Below, in pieces: positions 12,887-21,454 of a stretch of 64,000 nucleotides of DNA; position 1 is the first letter of the stretch, and each line of letters opens with the position of its first letter. Origin of the DNA: Paenibacillus sp. FSL H3-0469 (GTDB taxonomy: Bacteria; Bacillota; Bacilli; Paenibacillales; Paenibacillaceae); NCBI RefSeq assembly GCF_038051945.1, contig NZ_CP150302.1, positions 2,604,001-2,668,000 of the forward strand, in the 5' to 3' direction. The position numbers were made by a program, and so were the translations under genes. The notes under the pieces were generated by a model, which was not told the DNA's origin, searched no databases, and was given only the letters and a program-made list of their open reading frames with translations.

Positions 12887-12929
12887 CCTCAATCTCATTA
12901 CAGCCCGGGAGATTCCGGGCACTTCCTGC

Positions 12930-13445
12930 TCACTCCTCCGAGGAGTCGAAGAGCGAGACCACCCAGCGGATGCCCTTCTGCGAAGCCTGCTGGAGCAGGC
13001 CGGCGGTCTTATCCGCCAGCACATCCACTGTAGGCTTCTGCTCCTCCGGGATCAGAATCTGCTCGGGACTGAGCGCAGAGTAGTCCTTCACCTCCTGCTG
13101 CGGGAGGCTGCCCGTGCCGCCTGCCGTCTGCGCCTGTGTACCTGCAGCCGGCTGCTGCATCGGCAGCATGGTGTAAGCACCCGTTACGGGATCAATAGTC
13201 ACGGGTACATATACATAAGCCTGGCCGCCAGGGGCCTTGCTGGCCACCGGAACGTACGCAGTCCCGGCCGTGCCGTTCTGTCCAGCCGGAAGCTGGCTGC
13301 CAGCCACACTGCTCCCGGCCGGCTTACTCCAGTCCGGCAGGATACCTGAGACTCCCGAACCACCGCCACCGAACTGCAGTCCGACCAGCAGCCCTACGCC
13401 CGCCCATATTCCGACCATTACCAGCTTTTTACCGAACCGTGTCAT
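12930..13445 (-). CDS. Small membrane-anchored protein of unknown function between spoIIP and lepA
   Basis: 171 aa. It has one N-terminal hydrophobic segment (about 8-26, LVMVGIWAGVGLLVGLQFG) that would serve as an uncleaved anchor. A Gly/Pro/Ala-rich stretch follows and then a more ordered C-terminal half ending in QKGIRWVVSLFDSSEE. B. subtilis has the small membrane gene yqxA (DUF3679) at this position, and the N-terminal anchor resembles it; equivalence is inferred from position only. It follows spoIIP by 29 bp and ends at a terminator, so the two are probably co-transcribed in sporulation. Confidence 0.7.
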   Translation of the reverse strand: MTRFGKKLVMVGIWAGVGLLVGLQFGGGGSGVSGILPDWSKPAGSSVAGSQLPAGQNGTAGTAYVPVASKAPGGQAYVYVPVTIDPVTGAYTMLPMQQPAAGTQAQTAGGTGSLPQQEVKDYSALSPEQILIPEEQKPTVDVLADKTAGLLQQASQKGIRWVVSLFDSSEE

Positions 13446-13474
13446 AGTCTCCGCTCCTTTTCAGCTATTATCCG

Positions 13475-14854
13475 TCAGGAAGCCCCGCCTGCTGATGTCT
13501 CTGCCCCGGTGCCTTCAGACTGCGTACTGCCCTGATCCGGCGCAGCTGCCTTCTCTGCATCCCTGCTGCTCCAGTACACATCAGCAATCGCATCTGCCAG
13601 AATGTCCGCCGTACGCTTCAGCTCGTCGGCGCTGTTGTCAATTCCGCCCACCTCAATCAGCACACTGTTCGGGGACAACGTCTGGTTATATTCCCCATTA
13701 TTCCCGTTTCCGGACGATTTCCCCCATATCCCGCGTGAAATTCCAGGATAATTTTTCTCCAGCAGCTGATGGATTTTATTGGCGAAGGCCTCGTTTTGCT
13801 TCCAGTTTTTATTCGCATGCCCCAAAATAAAATAGACCTGGGCATAATTTTTCCCGTTAATCACTGCCGTTGTTTTGCCGTGCCGCTGGGAATCGCGGTG
13901 GATATCAATCAGCTCACTCATCTGCTGGTTGGAGGCCATGGCCGATTTCACAGTCATACGAGAATATTTATAAGAGAAGTTCCAGTTGTAGCCCGGCACC
14001 TCTGTAGCATAGTCCTCCTGGGCATGGACAGTACCGATCCCGCGTTCCTCCAGCCTCTTGGAAATATAAGAGCCTACCAGCATGACATTCTTGGAAGGGA
14101 CGGCCGAACTGGGGTTGTCGCTCTGTGCGCCAAGCAGCGGATTATACGCCTCCCGCGGATGGGAATGGTAGACGAGAATACGCTTGACCGAAGTATCTCC
14201 AGTGCCGTTCTCGGCATCTCCGCTTCCGGAGTAACCCTCGTCCGGCCCTGCATCAGGCGGGTCCGGAATAGGAGAATTCTCGGGCTGTACCACGCCTTCC
14301 CCCGGATTGTCATGGCCATTATCAGCCTCCGTACCGTTCCCTGAATCTGGAGGGGCTCCAGGGTCACCCCCTGCACCGGGATTTTCCCCGGCGGCCAGCT
14401 CATCTCCCCCCGGATGATAATCCGCCGGCGCTCCTGTGCTTCCTCCTGAGCCTTGGCGCAGCAGAAAGGGATCATCGGCAGCGAGTCCAGGCATCTCACG
14501 CGAGACCAGACTCTTGGGATCACCAGGATCAACACTGGTAAGCAGCCGGAATACGAAGGAGGTCACCTTGTCTCCGGAGAAAGCTGAAGGTTCCTCGCCC
14601 TTCGGCAGATGGGGAACCTCCATGCCCAGCAGCTCCATGAAGAATCCGCTGGAGAGTGAGGCCGCCAGACCTTTCATAGAAGGAATGGGCGAAGAATTCA
14701 GCTTTTGCCCGGCCAATCCGCCGGCTCCAAGCAGCATGAATAACACAAGCGAACCTCCGGCCAGCAGCAGCATCGTCCTTCCCAGCGACAGAATATCCAT
14801 CAGCCGTCCGCGCAGCCGCCCTATATTCCATAGCTGAAACCATTTTCTGTTCAT
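13475..14854 (-). CDS. spoIIP: Stage II sporulation protein P (peptidoglycan hydrolase)
   Basis: Membrane-anchored amidase/endopeptidase that, with SpoIID and SpoIIM, removes septal peptidoglycan during engulfment. An N-terminal transmembrane segment (about 28-48) precedes a long disordered Gly/Pro/Asp-rich linker (about 110-215). The catalytic domain starts at ILVYHSHPREAYNPLL, with the metal-binding H-x-H-x2-E pattern, and continues through YFILGHANKNWKQNE to VLIEVGGIDNSADELKRT. 459 aa is longer than B. subtilis SpoIIP, mostly because of the linker. AGAGGAGG lies 11 nt before the ATG. The gene lies downstream of gpr, which ends in its own terminator. Confidence 0.95.
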   Translation of the reverse strand: MNRKWFQLWNIGRLRGRLMDILSLGRTMLLLAGGSLVLFMLLGAGGLAGQKLNSSPIPSMKGLAASLSSGFFMELLGMEVPHLPKGEEPSAFSGDKVTSFVFRLLTSVDPGDPKSLVSREMPGLAADDPFLLRQGSGGSTGAPADYHPGGDELAAGENPGAGGDPGAPPDSGNGTEADNGHDNPGEGVVQPENSPIPDPPDAGPDEGYSGSGDAENGTGDTSVKRILVYHSHPREAYNPLLGAQSDNPSSAVPSKNVMLVGSYISKRLEERGIGTVHAQEDYATEVPGYNWNFSYKYSRMTVKSAMASNQQMSELIDIHRDSQRHGKTTAVINGKNYAQVYFILGHANKNWKQNEAFANKIHQLLEKNYPGISRGIWGKSSGNGNNGEYNQTLSPNSVLIEVGGIDNSADELKRTADILADAIADVYWSSRDAEKAAAPDQGSTQSEGTGAETSAGGAS

Positions 14855-14986
14855 GATTGTTATGTCCTCCTCTAGGCCCTCTGTAATCTCTCATACTCCA
14901 AATCTATGAGCGTAGGAGTTATGCTAGAACCACAGAATGAGAGATAGCAGGGAGCATAGATAGAGAAGTGAAGCGGCAACTCATTC

Positions 14987-15031
14987 AAAAAGCCCGCAAC
15001 CCGTTCTGCGTTATAGCAGGGCGGTGCGGGC
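14987..15031 (-). terminator. Terminator of gpr
   Basis: GCCCGC...GCGGGC stem followed on the minus strand by five T residues, between gpr and spoIIP. Confidence 0.75.
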
Positions 15032-15049
15032 CAGGTGATAAGTGACAGA

Positions 15050-16060
15050 TCAGTGAGTGTAAGCTCCGACATTGCCAGGATCTACCGCTTCATGCAGGGC
15101 GGCATTCAAGCCGCTTGCCACAATGTTCGCGATCTCTTCAATGAATTCATCGATCTCTTTGGGGGTAACAATCAGGTCGTGACCCAGCGGCTCAAGCACT
15201 TCCTTCACCAATGCAAGACGCTCCTGTTCAGAAATATCGTCAAGGAGACCCATAATCTCTTTGGTATGAGCGCCCCCGTCAGCCATCTGTCCGAAATGGG
15301 TCCGCATCATCTCCAGCACGTTGTTGACAATGGTGGAGGCATAGCAGACTGTAGGGACGCCGATGGCAATGCAAGGCACGCCCAGCACCTCCTTGGTCAG
15401 CCCTCTGCGTTTGTTCCCGATCCCTGAGCCGGGATGAATGCCGATGTCAGCAATCTGGATAGTGGTATTGATTCTCTCCAGTGAACGGGAGGCCAGCGCA
15501 TCAATAGCTATAATGACATCCGGGCTGGTGCGGTCCACAATCCCCTGCACAACTTCGCTGGATTCAATCCCCGTCAGGCCGAGGACTCCGGGAGCAATAG
15601 CGCTGACATTCCGGTAACCGGGCGAGATCTGGTCGGGCACCAGCTCATAGAACTGGCGGGTAATCAGCGAATTCTCAACGACCAGCGGGCCGAGCGAGTC
15701 AGGCGTCACATTCCAGTTGCCCAAGCCCACGATAAGCACCTTGGAATCGCGGTCAATGCCGATTTCATCCAGGAAGTGCTCGAATTCCCGGGCAAACACT
15801 GTAGAGACCTTCTGCTGGAGCCCGGTATCCCCGCCGCGCAGCCCAGGCACCTCCAGGGTCACGTAATTGCCGATAGCCCGTCCAATCGCCTGCGAGCCGG
15901 CAAGGTCTGCTACAGCAAGTCTCGTGACCTTGATGCCGCCCTCTTCTTCCACTTCCTCATTGACACCCGGGATCGGCGCATTGGCGTGCCGCTCTGCCAT
16001 TTCCTTCGCTTCTACCGCCAAGTCCGTACGTACCGAATACAGCTGAAGATCCAGTTCCAT
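15050..16060 (-). CDS. gpr: Germination protease GPR
   Basis: Aspartic-type endopeptidase made as a zymogen in the forespore. It degrades small acid-soluble spore proteins during germination. The N-terminus YSVRTDLAVEAKEM contains the propeptide/processing region, and the core includes VLIVGLGNWNVTPDSLGP and DVIIAIDALASRSLERI, both typical of GPR. About 336 aa from the ATG at 16058-16060, with AAAGGAGG 11 nt upstream; an in-frame ATG eight codons earlier overlaps that site. Divergent from rpsT, as in Bacillus. Confidence 0.95.
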   Translation of the reverse strand: MELDLQLYSVRTDLAVEAKEMAERHANAPIPGVNEEVEEEGGIKVTRLAVADLAGSQAIGRAIGNYVTLEVPGLRGGDTGLQQKVSTVFAREFEHFLDEIGIDRDSKVLIVGLGNWNVTPDSLGPLVVENSLITRQFYELVPDQISPGYRNVSAIAPGVLGLTGIESSEVVQGIVDRTSPDVIIAIDALASRSLERINTTIQIADIGIHPGSGIGNKRRGLTKEVLGVPCIAIGVPTVCYASTIVNNVLEMMRTHFGQMADGGAHTKEIMGLLDDISEQERLALVKEVLEPLGHDLIVTPKEIDEFIEEIANIVASGLNAALHEAVDPGNVGAYTH

Positions 16061-16155
16061 TCTTAGTTCAGCCTCCTTTTGCATATTGCTGATAGTGTGC
16101 GAGAGAAAGCCGCCGTTTATACAAACCGCACTGAGGAATTCTAAAGCTTTTTATC

Positions 16156-16184
16156 TTGCTTTTTACTACCCTTCATGCTAAACT
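16156..16184 (+). promoter_or_regulatory. Candidate promoter of rpsT
   Basis: TTGCTT, a 17-bp spacer and TAAACT lie 55 bp before the rpsT start in the gap between the divergent gpr and rpsT genes. Confidence 0.5.
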
Positions 16185-16239
16185 ATTTTAAGTTGTGAAT
16201 CATTTGTTGATTTCGAATGTCTTTCAGGAGGTGAATGCA

Positions 16240-16512
16240 ATGCCAAATATCAAATCCGCGGTAAAACGCGTCAAGACGATCGAGAAACGCCGTGCACTGA
16301 ACGCTTCCCAGAAGTCCGCGCTTCGTACAGCTGTGAAAACTGCTGATGTAGCAGTGACTGGTACGGAAGTTGAAGTAGCTCAGGCTGCTTTCCAAGCGGC
16401 TTCCAAAAAGCTGGACAAGGCTGTATCTAAAGGCCTGGTTCATAAAAATGCGGCTGCCCGCAAAAAATCCCGCTTGGCTAAGAAATTGAACGCTCTCAAG
16501 GCTCAAGCCTAA
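16240..16512 (+). CDS. rpsT: 30S ribosomal protein S20
   Basis: Primary 16S rRNA-binding protein of the small subunit. 90 aa, highly basic and helical, opening [18 protein letters not shown], the family signature. AGGAGGTG lies 6 nt before the ATG. A longer in-frame start upstream is not needed. Standalone gene with its own terminator, on the plus strand between gpr and holA, as in Bacillus. Confidence 0.98.
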   Translation: MPNIKSAVKRVKTIEKRRALNASQKSALRTAVKTADVAVTGTEVEVAQAAFQAASKKLDKAVSKGLVHKNAAARKKSRLAKKLNALKAQA

Positions 16513-16544
16513 GCCAAGGGCGACAATCATAACGAGCATTGAAG

Positions 16545-16581
16545 AACCTGACCGCTATGCTGCATACGGTTAGGTTTTTTT
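16545..16581 (+). terminator. Terminator of rpsT
   Basis: AACCTGACCG/CGGTTAGGTT stem followed by a 7-T run. Confidence 0.9.
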
Positions 16582-16618
16582 ATGCTTGTTAGCTTCACTC
16601 ATTGAATTCCGCTGTACA

Positions 16619-16672
16619 ATCAAAGAGCCTGCCCGCCCGCGTGTATCACGGGATGGACAGGCTCTTTGATTC
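16619..16672 (-). terminator. Hairpin after holA (probable terminator)
   Basis: Long near-perfect inverted repeat with arms AATCAAAGAGCCTG and CAGGCTCTTTGATT directly after the holA stop. The T run is weak, so termination is inferred. Confidence 0.6.
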
Positions 16673-16694
16673 GTTCCATGAGATGCCGCTCTAT

Positions 16695-17714
16695 TCAGGC
16701 TCCAAGGCGCAGCATGAACATCTCCAGCCCCAGCACCTTATCGACAGCTCCCGTCTTCATCTGATAGTCCAGATCCGCCAGAATACTCAGGATCTGCCGC
16801 AGCCGCTGGCTTCCGAACTTATGGGCCTGCTCTCCAGCCAGCTTCACCGCATATGGATGCAGTCCGAGCTGAGAGGCAATCTGTCCCTGCGAATAGCTCA
16901 GGGCTGACAAGTCCTTGACCTGAAGGATGATTCTGAACTGCCGGGCAATCAGCGAAGCGATCTTGATCGGCTCCTCCCGCTGCTTCAGCAGCTCATAGAG
17001 CGTATTCAGCGCCTTGTCCAGGCGCAGATTCGCAATATCCTCCACCAGCGTGAAGATGTTCTGCTCAGTTCCCCGGTGGACCAGACTCTCCACCGCTGCC
17101 GCATCGACCCGCCCACCTGTACCGGCGAACAGGCACAGCTTGTCCATCTCCGCCGACAGGCCCTGGAGTCCGGTGCCGCTGCTTGCGATCAGAGCCTCAG
17201 CCGTCCCCGGCGCAAGTGAGCAGCCGCGTTCGCGGAAGCCCTTTTCCACCCAGCGCAGCAGCTCCTCCGCACCCAGGGGATTGAAGGCCAGTACGGTGCC
17301 GGAGGCTTTGATGCTTTTAACGATTTTTTTGCGTTCATCCAGCTTGTCGCCGTTCACCATAAATACAATCACGCTGAATTCGGCAGGGTGCTGCATATAT
17401 TCGCTCAGCATTTCCACATTATGCTCCAGCTTCGCCTTCTCCTTGCCTGCCGTGAACAGAGCCGCATCCCGCACCAGCAGGAGCTTGCGTTCTACCATGA
17501 ACGGAACTGTCTCCGCCTCTTCAATGACCGCTTGAACCGGAGTTTCGGAGAGATCGAACGGGATCACCGCGAAATCGCGGTCTTCTTTGGCTATCAGGTG
17601 TTCCTCCAGCATGGCCGCGAATTCATTCATCCGGAACTTCTCACTGCCGTACAGCAGGTACAGCGGGGAGACCTTTCCTTGCTTGATGTCTTTGGCCGCC
17701 GTTTTGGCATCCAT
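16695..17714 (-). CDS. holA: DNA polymerase III subunit delta
   Basis: Clamp-loader subunit that opens the beta sliding clamp. The AAA+-like N-terminal domain begins DAKTAAKDIKQGKVSPLYLLYGSEKF, and the C-terminal helical collar has the typical EEPIKIASLIARQFRIILQVKDL and HPYAVKLAGEQAHKF segments. About 339 aa from the ATG at 17712-17714, behind AAGGAAGTG; the longer frame adds 15 unconserved residues. In B. subtilis holA lies next to comEC; here comEC is 27 kb away. Confidence 0.94.
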   Translation of the reverse strand: MDAKTAAKDIKQGKVSPLYLLYGSEKFRMNEFAAMLEEHLIAKEDRDFAVIPFDLSETPVQAVIEEAETVPFMVERKLLLVRDAALFTAGKEKAKLEHNVEMLSEYMQHPAEFSVIVFMVNGDKLDERKKIVKSIKASGTVLAFNPLGAEELLRWVEKGFRERGCSLAPGTAEALIASSGTGLQGLSAEMDKLCLFAGTGGRVDAAAVESLVHRGTEQNIFTLVEDIANLRLDKALNTLYELLKQREEPIKIASLIARQFRIILQVKDLSALSYSQGQIASQLGLHPYAVKLAGEQAHKFGSQRLRQILSILADLDYQMKTGAVDKVLGLEMFMLRLGA

Positions 17715-17825
17715 CCTGCCACTTCCTTTTTTATATTCTTGATTGATACATTCGTACATTTTATCAAAAAAACGGCTGAAAACATAGGCATCTTTATCAC
17801 CGCATTCTGCCCCATGGGCGCAAGC

Positions 17826-17869
17826 AAAAACGGAGCAACCTCGGCAGCCAGGGCCAAAGTTACTCCGTT
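17826..17869 (-). terminator. Terminator downstream of the ECF sigma/anti-sigma unit
   Basis: AACGGAGTAAC...GTTGCTCCGTT inverted repeat with five T residues on the minus strand. It lies just after the 27-codon frame at 17882-17965. Confidence 0.8.
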
Positions 17870-17881
17870 TCAGCGGCGCAT

Positions 17882-17965
17882 CTATATAAACGACGGAGGG
17901 AGCAGCTCTAGAAACTGTCCCGGCCGCCGGTCATACCGATGATACTCGCAAAGCTTGTAATTCAT
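17882..17965 (-). CDS. Candidate 27-residue small protein after the anti-sigma gene
   Basis: An ATG-initiated frame of 27 codons reads MNYKLCEYHRYDRRPG and ends LLPPSFI-stop, 46 bp after the anti-sigma stop and immediately before a strong terminator. An AGAGG sequence lies close (2 nt) to the ATG, so ribosome binding would be weak. The peptide is rich in Tyr, Arg and Pro and has one Cys. I do not recognise a family. Its tidy fit between the operon and its terminator is the main argument that it is real. Confidence 0.35.
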   Translation of the reverse strand: MNYKLCEYHRYDRRPGQFLELLPPSFI

Positions 17966-18010
17966 GTCCTCTTGCCTTAGCATATTCCGCAGGCTAGAAG
18001 AAGGTGCCGG

Positions 18011-19267
18011 TTATTTATCGGACGTTGCCGCGTCCGGGGTGATAGCCGGGCTGGGTACCGATGAAGCAGAAGCCGCCGGAGAAGCGGTTGGCGCTGGAGA
18101 GACGGCAGGCGCCTGAGAAGCAGACGGAGCAGGTGTTGCCCCCTCTGCCGGAACCGTATATACATTCGTCGTCTGCGTACCGTCCTCAAGCTGTAGCACA
18201 TAAGTGAACTGGGTGCCGTCTTCCGACCACACACCGGAGACCCAGTTCCCCTCCAAAGGAAGCGAAGCCAATGTTGTGCGTTGTTGCTCTTCTCCCTCTG
18301 CGGTTAAGCTGTAGATTACCACATGCTGGCCAGTCAGCTCAGCCATATGCTGCCCGTCTGGCGAAGTCCACGAGGACTCTGCAAGCATCAGCGACATGGC
18401 TGCCTCTGTAGGGGCTGGAGTCGGTGCCGTCCGTACATCCGCCGCAGCCGGATTGTCGTCCACCGCACTCTGTTGTGTCGGTGTACTCGATTTCATGCTC
18501 TGGGTATCTGCTGACCCGCTATCCGCTTTCTTGGTGCTCTTGGGGCGGTCCGCCGGAGGCGCAGTAGCGGTGCGCTTGCTGGGCGGAGCTTCGCTTACCG
18601 CAGGCTCCGTGCCTGTATCCGAACCGCCGCCAGCTGCGGCCGGCTGATCAGCACCCTCACTGGGAGCAGGCGGTGCAGATTTCAAATTAACGTCCGCAGT
18701 TTCACCCGGCGCGGTCTGGTCCGTCTTTCGAAGCTCACTGCTGCCGCCGCTGTTATTCTGTCCATCCGCCTGCGGGGCGTCCGCACTGCTCTCCGTACTC
18801 ATGCTGGAGTTCGCCGCTCCGCCGCTCATTAACTGGGATGACATATCCATATCTGCACCCGGCAGGCTCTTCGGCATATTGAATACGGCGATGAGCAGAA
18901 TCACAGCTGCCGCCGCAGCGCCAATGCCTGTCCGCGCTGCCAGTGAAGGACCCTTGGGCTTCTTGCCCCGGTTATTTGAACGGGAGAAGGGAATAACCTT
19001 CGGATCTTCCGGCTCCATTACAGCAGGCTCTTCCGGGACACCACGGTCCAGTTGTTCAAGCTGAGGCAGGATAGAGTCAACCAGACTGAAGGGGGGCTTC
19101 ACATCGGGAAGCTGCTCCAGCTGCTGGGAGAGCAGCGTCAGCCGGTCCAAGACTTCCGCGCAGGAAGGACAATCGTCGATATGACGGAACATTTCAAGCA
19201 TTTCTTCCTGACTGAGATCATGATCTAAATAGCGGTGCATCCATTCCATCACCTCCGCGCACTTCAT
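18011..19267 (-). CDS. Zinc-finger (zf-HC2) transmembrane anti-sigma factor, RsiW-like
   Basis: Predicted to hold the adjacent ECF sigma factor at the membrane until regulated proteolysis frees it. Residues 1-36 form the anti-sigma zinc domain with C3 and the HIDDCPSC motif (H29, C33, C36). One transmembrane segment lies at about 137-152. The roughly 260-residue outer part is unusually long and rich in Ala, Ser, Pro and Thr, with a short ordered patch (about 295-375, SSWTSPDGQHMAELTGQHVVIYSL) that resembles a beta-propeller blade. RsiW of B. subtilis is about half this length. It overlaps the sigma gene by 4 bp, so translation is coupled. Confidence 0.88.
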   Translation of the reverse strand: MKCAEVMEWMHRYLDHDLSQEEMLEMFRHIDDCPSCAEVLDRLTLLSQQLEQLPDVKPPFSLVDSILPQLEQLDRGVPEEPAVMEPEDPKVIPFSRSNNRGKKPKGPSLAARTGIGAAAAAVILLIAVFNMPKSLPGADMDMSSQLMSGGAANSSMSTESSADAPQADGQNNSGGSSELRKTDQTAPGETADVNLKSAPPAPSEGADQPAAAGGGSDTGTEPAVSEAPPSKRTATAPPADRPKSTKKADSGSADTQSMKSSTPTQQSAVDDNPAAADVRTAPTPAPTEAAMSLMLAESSWTSPDGQHMAELTGQHVVIYSLTAEGEEQQRTTLASLPLEGNWVSGVWSEDGTQFTYVLQLEDGTQTTNVYTVPAEGATPAPSASQAPAVSPAPTASPAASASSVPSPAITPDAATSDK

Positions 19268-19815
19268 CCTGACACACCACCTTTCTGATACTCCTGAAGT
19301 CTATTCTGCAGCTGCTGCCGCGCCCGGAACAGGTACGATTTCACCGTGTTCAGAGGCAGATCCAGACAGTCTGCAATCTCGTTGTAAGAAAAATCCTGTA
19401 AATAGCGGAGCACGATTACCGTCCGGTGATGCTCCGGAAGCTGGTCGATGGCCTCACGGATATCCTCCGCCAGATAACCCGACATCACTTCGCGCTCTAC
19501 GTTATGTTTTTTATCCTGAAACACCATTTCGTGTTCATCGATAGAAACGGTAGGCTTCGTTCTCCGGAATTTGTCTATACATATGTTGGTTACTATTCGC
19601 TGAACCCATGTTTTGAACTGCGCCTTCTCCTCATAGGAGCCGATCTTGGTGTACACCCGGATCAACGCTTCCTGGGAGGCATCCAGAGCATCCTGTTCAT
19701 TATGCAGAATGTAGAAGGCCGTCTTATATACATGCCCTTCAATTTCTCGCAATAGGGTGATTAGAGCGTCGCGATCGCCCGCTTGAGCGGCTCTGATGAG
19801 TCCCTGCTCCACCAC
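19264..19815 (-). CDS. ECF RNA polymerase sigma factor, SigW-like
   Basis: Alternative sigma factor for envelope-stress genes. 183 aa. Sigma2 region includes DALDASQEALIRVYTKIGSY and FKTWVQRIVTNICIDKFRR; sigma4 includes LPEHHRTVIVLRYLQDFSYNEIADCLDLPLNTVKSYLFRARQQL. It resembles SigW of Bacillus in length and sequence. It starts at the first of two GTG codons behind GGGGGA and overlaps the anti-sigma gene by 4 bp. A possible ECF promoter upstream suggests autoregulation. Confidence 0.92.
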   Translation of the reverse strand: MVEQGLIRAAQAGDRDALITLLREIEGHVYKTAFYILHNEQDALDASQEALIRVYTKIGSYEEKAQFKTWVQRIVTNICIDKFRRTKPTVSIDEHEMVFQDKKHNVEREVMSGYLAEDIREAIDQLPEHHRTVIVLRYLQDFSYNEIADCLDLPLNTVKSYLFRARQQLQNRLQEYQKGGVSG

Positions 19816-19845
19816 GAAGGTTCCCCCTCTCTATGCAATCTTACT

Positions 19846-19872
19846 GACGCGCAAGACTGCGAATTTGTTGCA
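19846..19872 (-). promoter_or_regulatory. Candidate ECF-type autoregulatory promoter
   Basis: On the minus strand, TGCAAC, 17 bp and CGTC lie about 30 bp before the sigma gene, close to the SigW-type pattern TGAAAC-N16/17-CGTA. Confidence 0.4.
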
Positions 19873-19932
19873 AGCCTGTAATGATTATTTTATAGTCCGC
19901 AATCCCTACTAAGCATACAAGGGATGCTGCAA

Positions 19933-20190
19933 TCATTCAAATACTCTTTTTAATGTATATAATGTAGTTGCGCACACCAGAAGCACCGCATAGTTCTCCC
20001 TGGAAGCATCATCAAGCACATATACTTCTCCCTGCTCAAAAAGTTGCGGATGATTATAGTTACGATACAGCTTATAAAGCGCTCCCGCCGTTACCCTGCA
20101 GCCGTGGACTGCGGTCCGGATCTCCACGTAATCGGCTTCTTCCACTACCAGTGTCGGGTACAGCTTGCTGCGAAGATCGTCGCCAGTCAT
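19933..20190 (-). CDS. Hypothetical 85-residue protein
   Basis: An 85-aa frame with AAGGTG 5 nt before its ATG. The sequence is neutral, with no signal peptide or clear motif; the C-terminus NYAVLLVCATTLYTLKRVFE is hydrophobic but short. I do not recognise it. It lies upstream of the ECF sigma gene on the same strand, with about 117 bp between them holding the candidate ECF promoter. Confidence 0.6.
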   Translation of the reverse strand: MTGDDLRSKLYPTLVVEEADYVEIRTAVHGCRVTAGALYKLYRNYNHPQLFEQGEVYVLDDASRENYAVLLVCATTLYTLKRVFE

Positions 20191-20308
20191 GGCATCACCT
20201 TTCAGGTATACTTCTTAATGTCCGCAGGCGCTTAGGGCACTCTGCCTCTATTATAAGTATTGCCCGAAGCAGCAGCAATTCCATCATATAGGCTTATCTA
20301 CGTTCAAC

Positions 20309-20344
20309 AAAAAAATGCCCTGCCCCTAGAGGCAAGACATTTCT
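20309..20344 (-). terminator. Terminator of the KDPG aldolase gene
   Basis: ATGTCTTGCC/GGGCAGGGCAT-type stem with G-T pairs and a 7-T run on the minus strand. Confidence 0.8.
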
Positions 20345-20402
20345 GTTGTACATGTATGACCGGAGGCCCGTTCTGCGCAAACGGCTCACCCTGAATCCAA
20401 GT

Positions 20403-21044
20403 TTACCGGCCTTGAATCTCCTTGAACTTCGCAACATACTGTGCAGCCAGCTCTGTGATCTGGTCATAACGGCCTTCCTTGGCCGGTGCGGTCAGGTTGC
20501 CGCCGATGCCGACAGCGATGCAGCCGTTCTTGATCCATTTCTCCATATTGTTCAGATCCACGCCGCCGGTTGGCATAATGTTCACATGCGGCATCGGCCC
20601 CTTAACCGCCTTGACATAGTCCGGTCCGAACGCACTGCCCGGGAAGAGCTTCAGCACATCCACGCCCAGCTTCAGGGCTTCCTTCATCTCATTCAGCGTC
20701 ATGCAGCCCGGCATATAAGGAATGCCGTACAGATTACACATCTTGGCCGTATCCTCTTCAAAAGAAGGACTAACCACAAATTCCGAACCCGCCAGAATAG
20801 CAATTCTTGCCGTCAGCGGGTCTAGCACGGTACCGGCACCAATCACGGCGCGGCCCCCGTATTCTTCCACCAAGCGTTTGATCGCTACTTCGGCTCCCGG
20901 CGTCGTGAAGGTAACTTCGATATTATTCAGCCCGCCCTCGATACAAGCCACCGACATGGCATAAGCATCATCGGCATTATCCGCACGGATAACGGCTACT
21001 ACTCCAACAGAGGTGATATTCTGCAATACTTTGATTTTCTTCAT
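20403..21044 (-). CDS. eda: 2-keto-3-deoxy-6-phosphogluconate / 4-hydroxy-2-oxoglutarate aldolase
   Basis: Class I Schiff-base aldolase that splits KDPG to pyruvate and glyceraldehyde-3-phosphate, the last step of hexuronate and Entner-Doudoroff catabolism. 213 aa TIM barrel. Family segments seen: GGLNNIEVTFTTPGA, RAVIGAGTVLDP, SEFVVSPSF, the Schiff-base lysine segment VLKLFPGSAFGP and the phosphate-binding INIMPTGGVDL-like stretch. It is divergent from the KDG kinase gene, the enzyme that makes its substrate. A promoter and a possible operator lie upstream. Confidence 0.94.
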   Translation of the reverse strand: MKKIKVLQNITSVGVVAVIRADNADDAYAMSVACIEGGLNNIEVTFTTPGAEVAIKRLVEEYGGRAVIGAGTVLDPLTARIAILAGSEFVVSPSFEEDTAKMCNLYGIPYMPGCMTLNEMKEALKLGVDVLKLFPGSAFGPDYVKAVKGPMPHVNIMPTGGVDLNNMEKWIKNGCIAVGIGGNLTAPAKEGRYDQITELAAQYVAKFKEIQGR

Positions 21045-21091
21045 GGGGGTTACTTCCTCTCTGGTTATATTCCACTTAAGAATATTTATTT

Positions 21092-21109
21092 AGATAAACT
21101 AATTTATCT
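21092..21109. promoter_or_regulatory. Inverted repeat in the eda leader, candidate operator
   Basis: Perfect AGATAAA-CTAA-TTTATCT inverted repeat, about 36 bp downstream of the eda -10 box and 48 bp before the start codon. The position suits a repressor roadblock; the regulator is unknown. Confidence 0.45.
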
Positions 21110-21144
21110 ATTTTACTAACATCAGGCTTTATCCTTCTTAGAAA

Positions 21145-21173
21145 ATAGTAATAACATTGCCGCCAACAGTCAA
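21145..21173 (-). promoter_or_regulatory. Promoter of eda
   Basis: TTGACT, a 17-bp spacer and TACTAT on the minus strand, about 100 bp before the eda start. Confidence 0.6.
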
Positions 21174-21300
21174 TATATATTTATTTAGGAAGCGGCAACA
21201 TTCCTTCAAGAATCGAAGAAAATCCTTATATATCAAGGACAAACGAATTCACCCGCCTGCTTTCTGTACAAAATAAGACCGCAGAATGAGCATTGCTATA

Positions 21301-21329
21301 TTGTACAAAACCGTTTTATGTGATAATTT
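21301..21329 (+). promoter_or_regulatory. Candidate promoter of the KDG kinase gene
   Basis: TTGTAC, a 17-bp spacer and TAATTT, about 125 bp before the kinase start. The AT-rich 410-bp gap 21045-21454 holds this, the divergent eda promoter and an inverted repeat; no further gene is seen. Confidence 0.4.
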
Positions 21330-21454
21330 CAACTTATATTCTATCCCAAACCATAAACTAGGATCTAATTATACCCCTGCTATGCTTCCGAAGCGAGTTT
21401 TGCGAAGAAGAAGCAAGGAGTGTATGCTATCAAAACTTTTAGGAGGAACTATTC

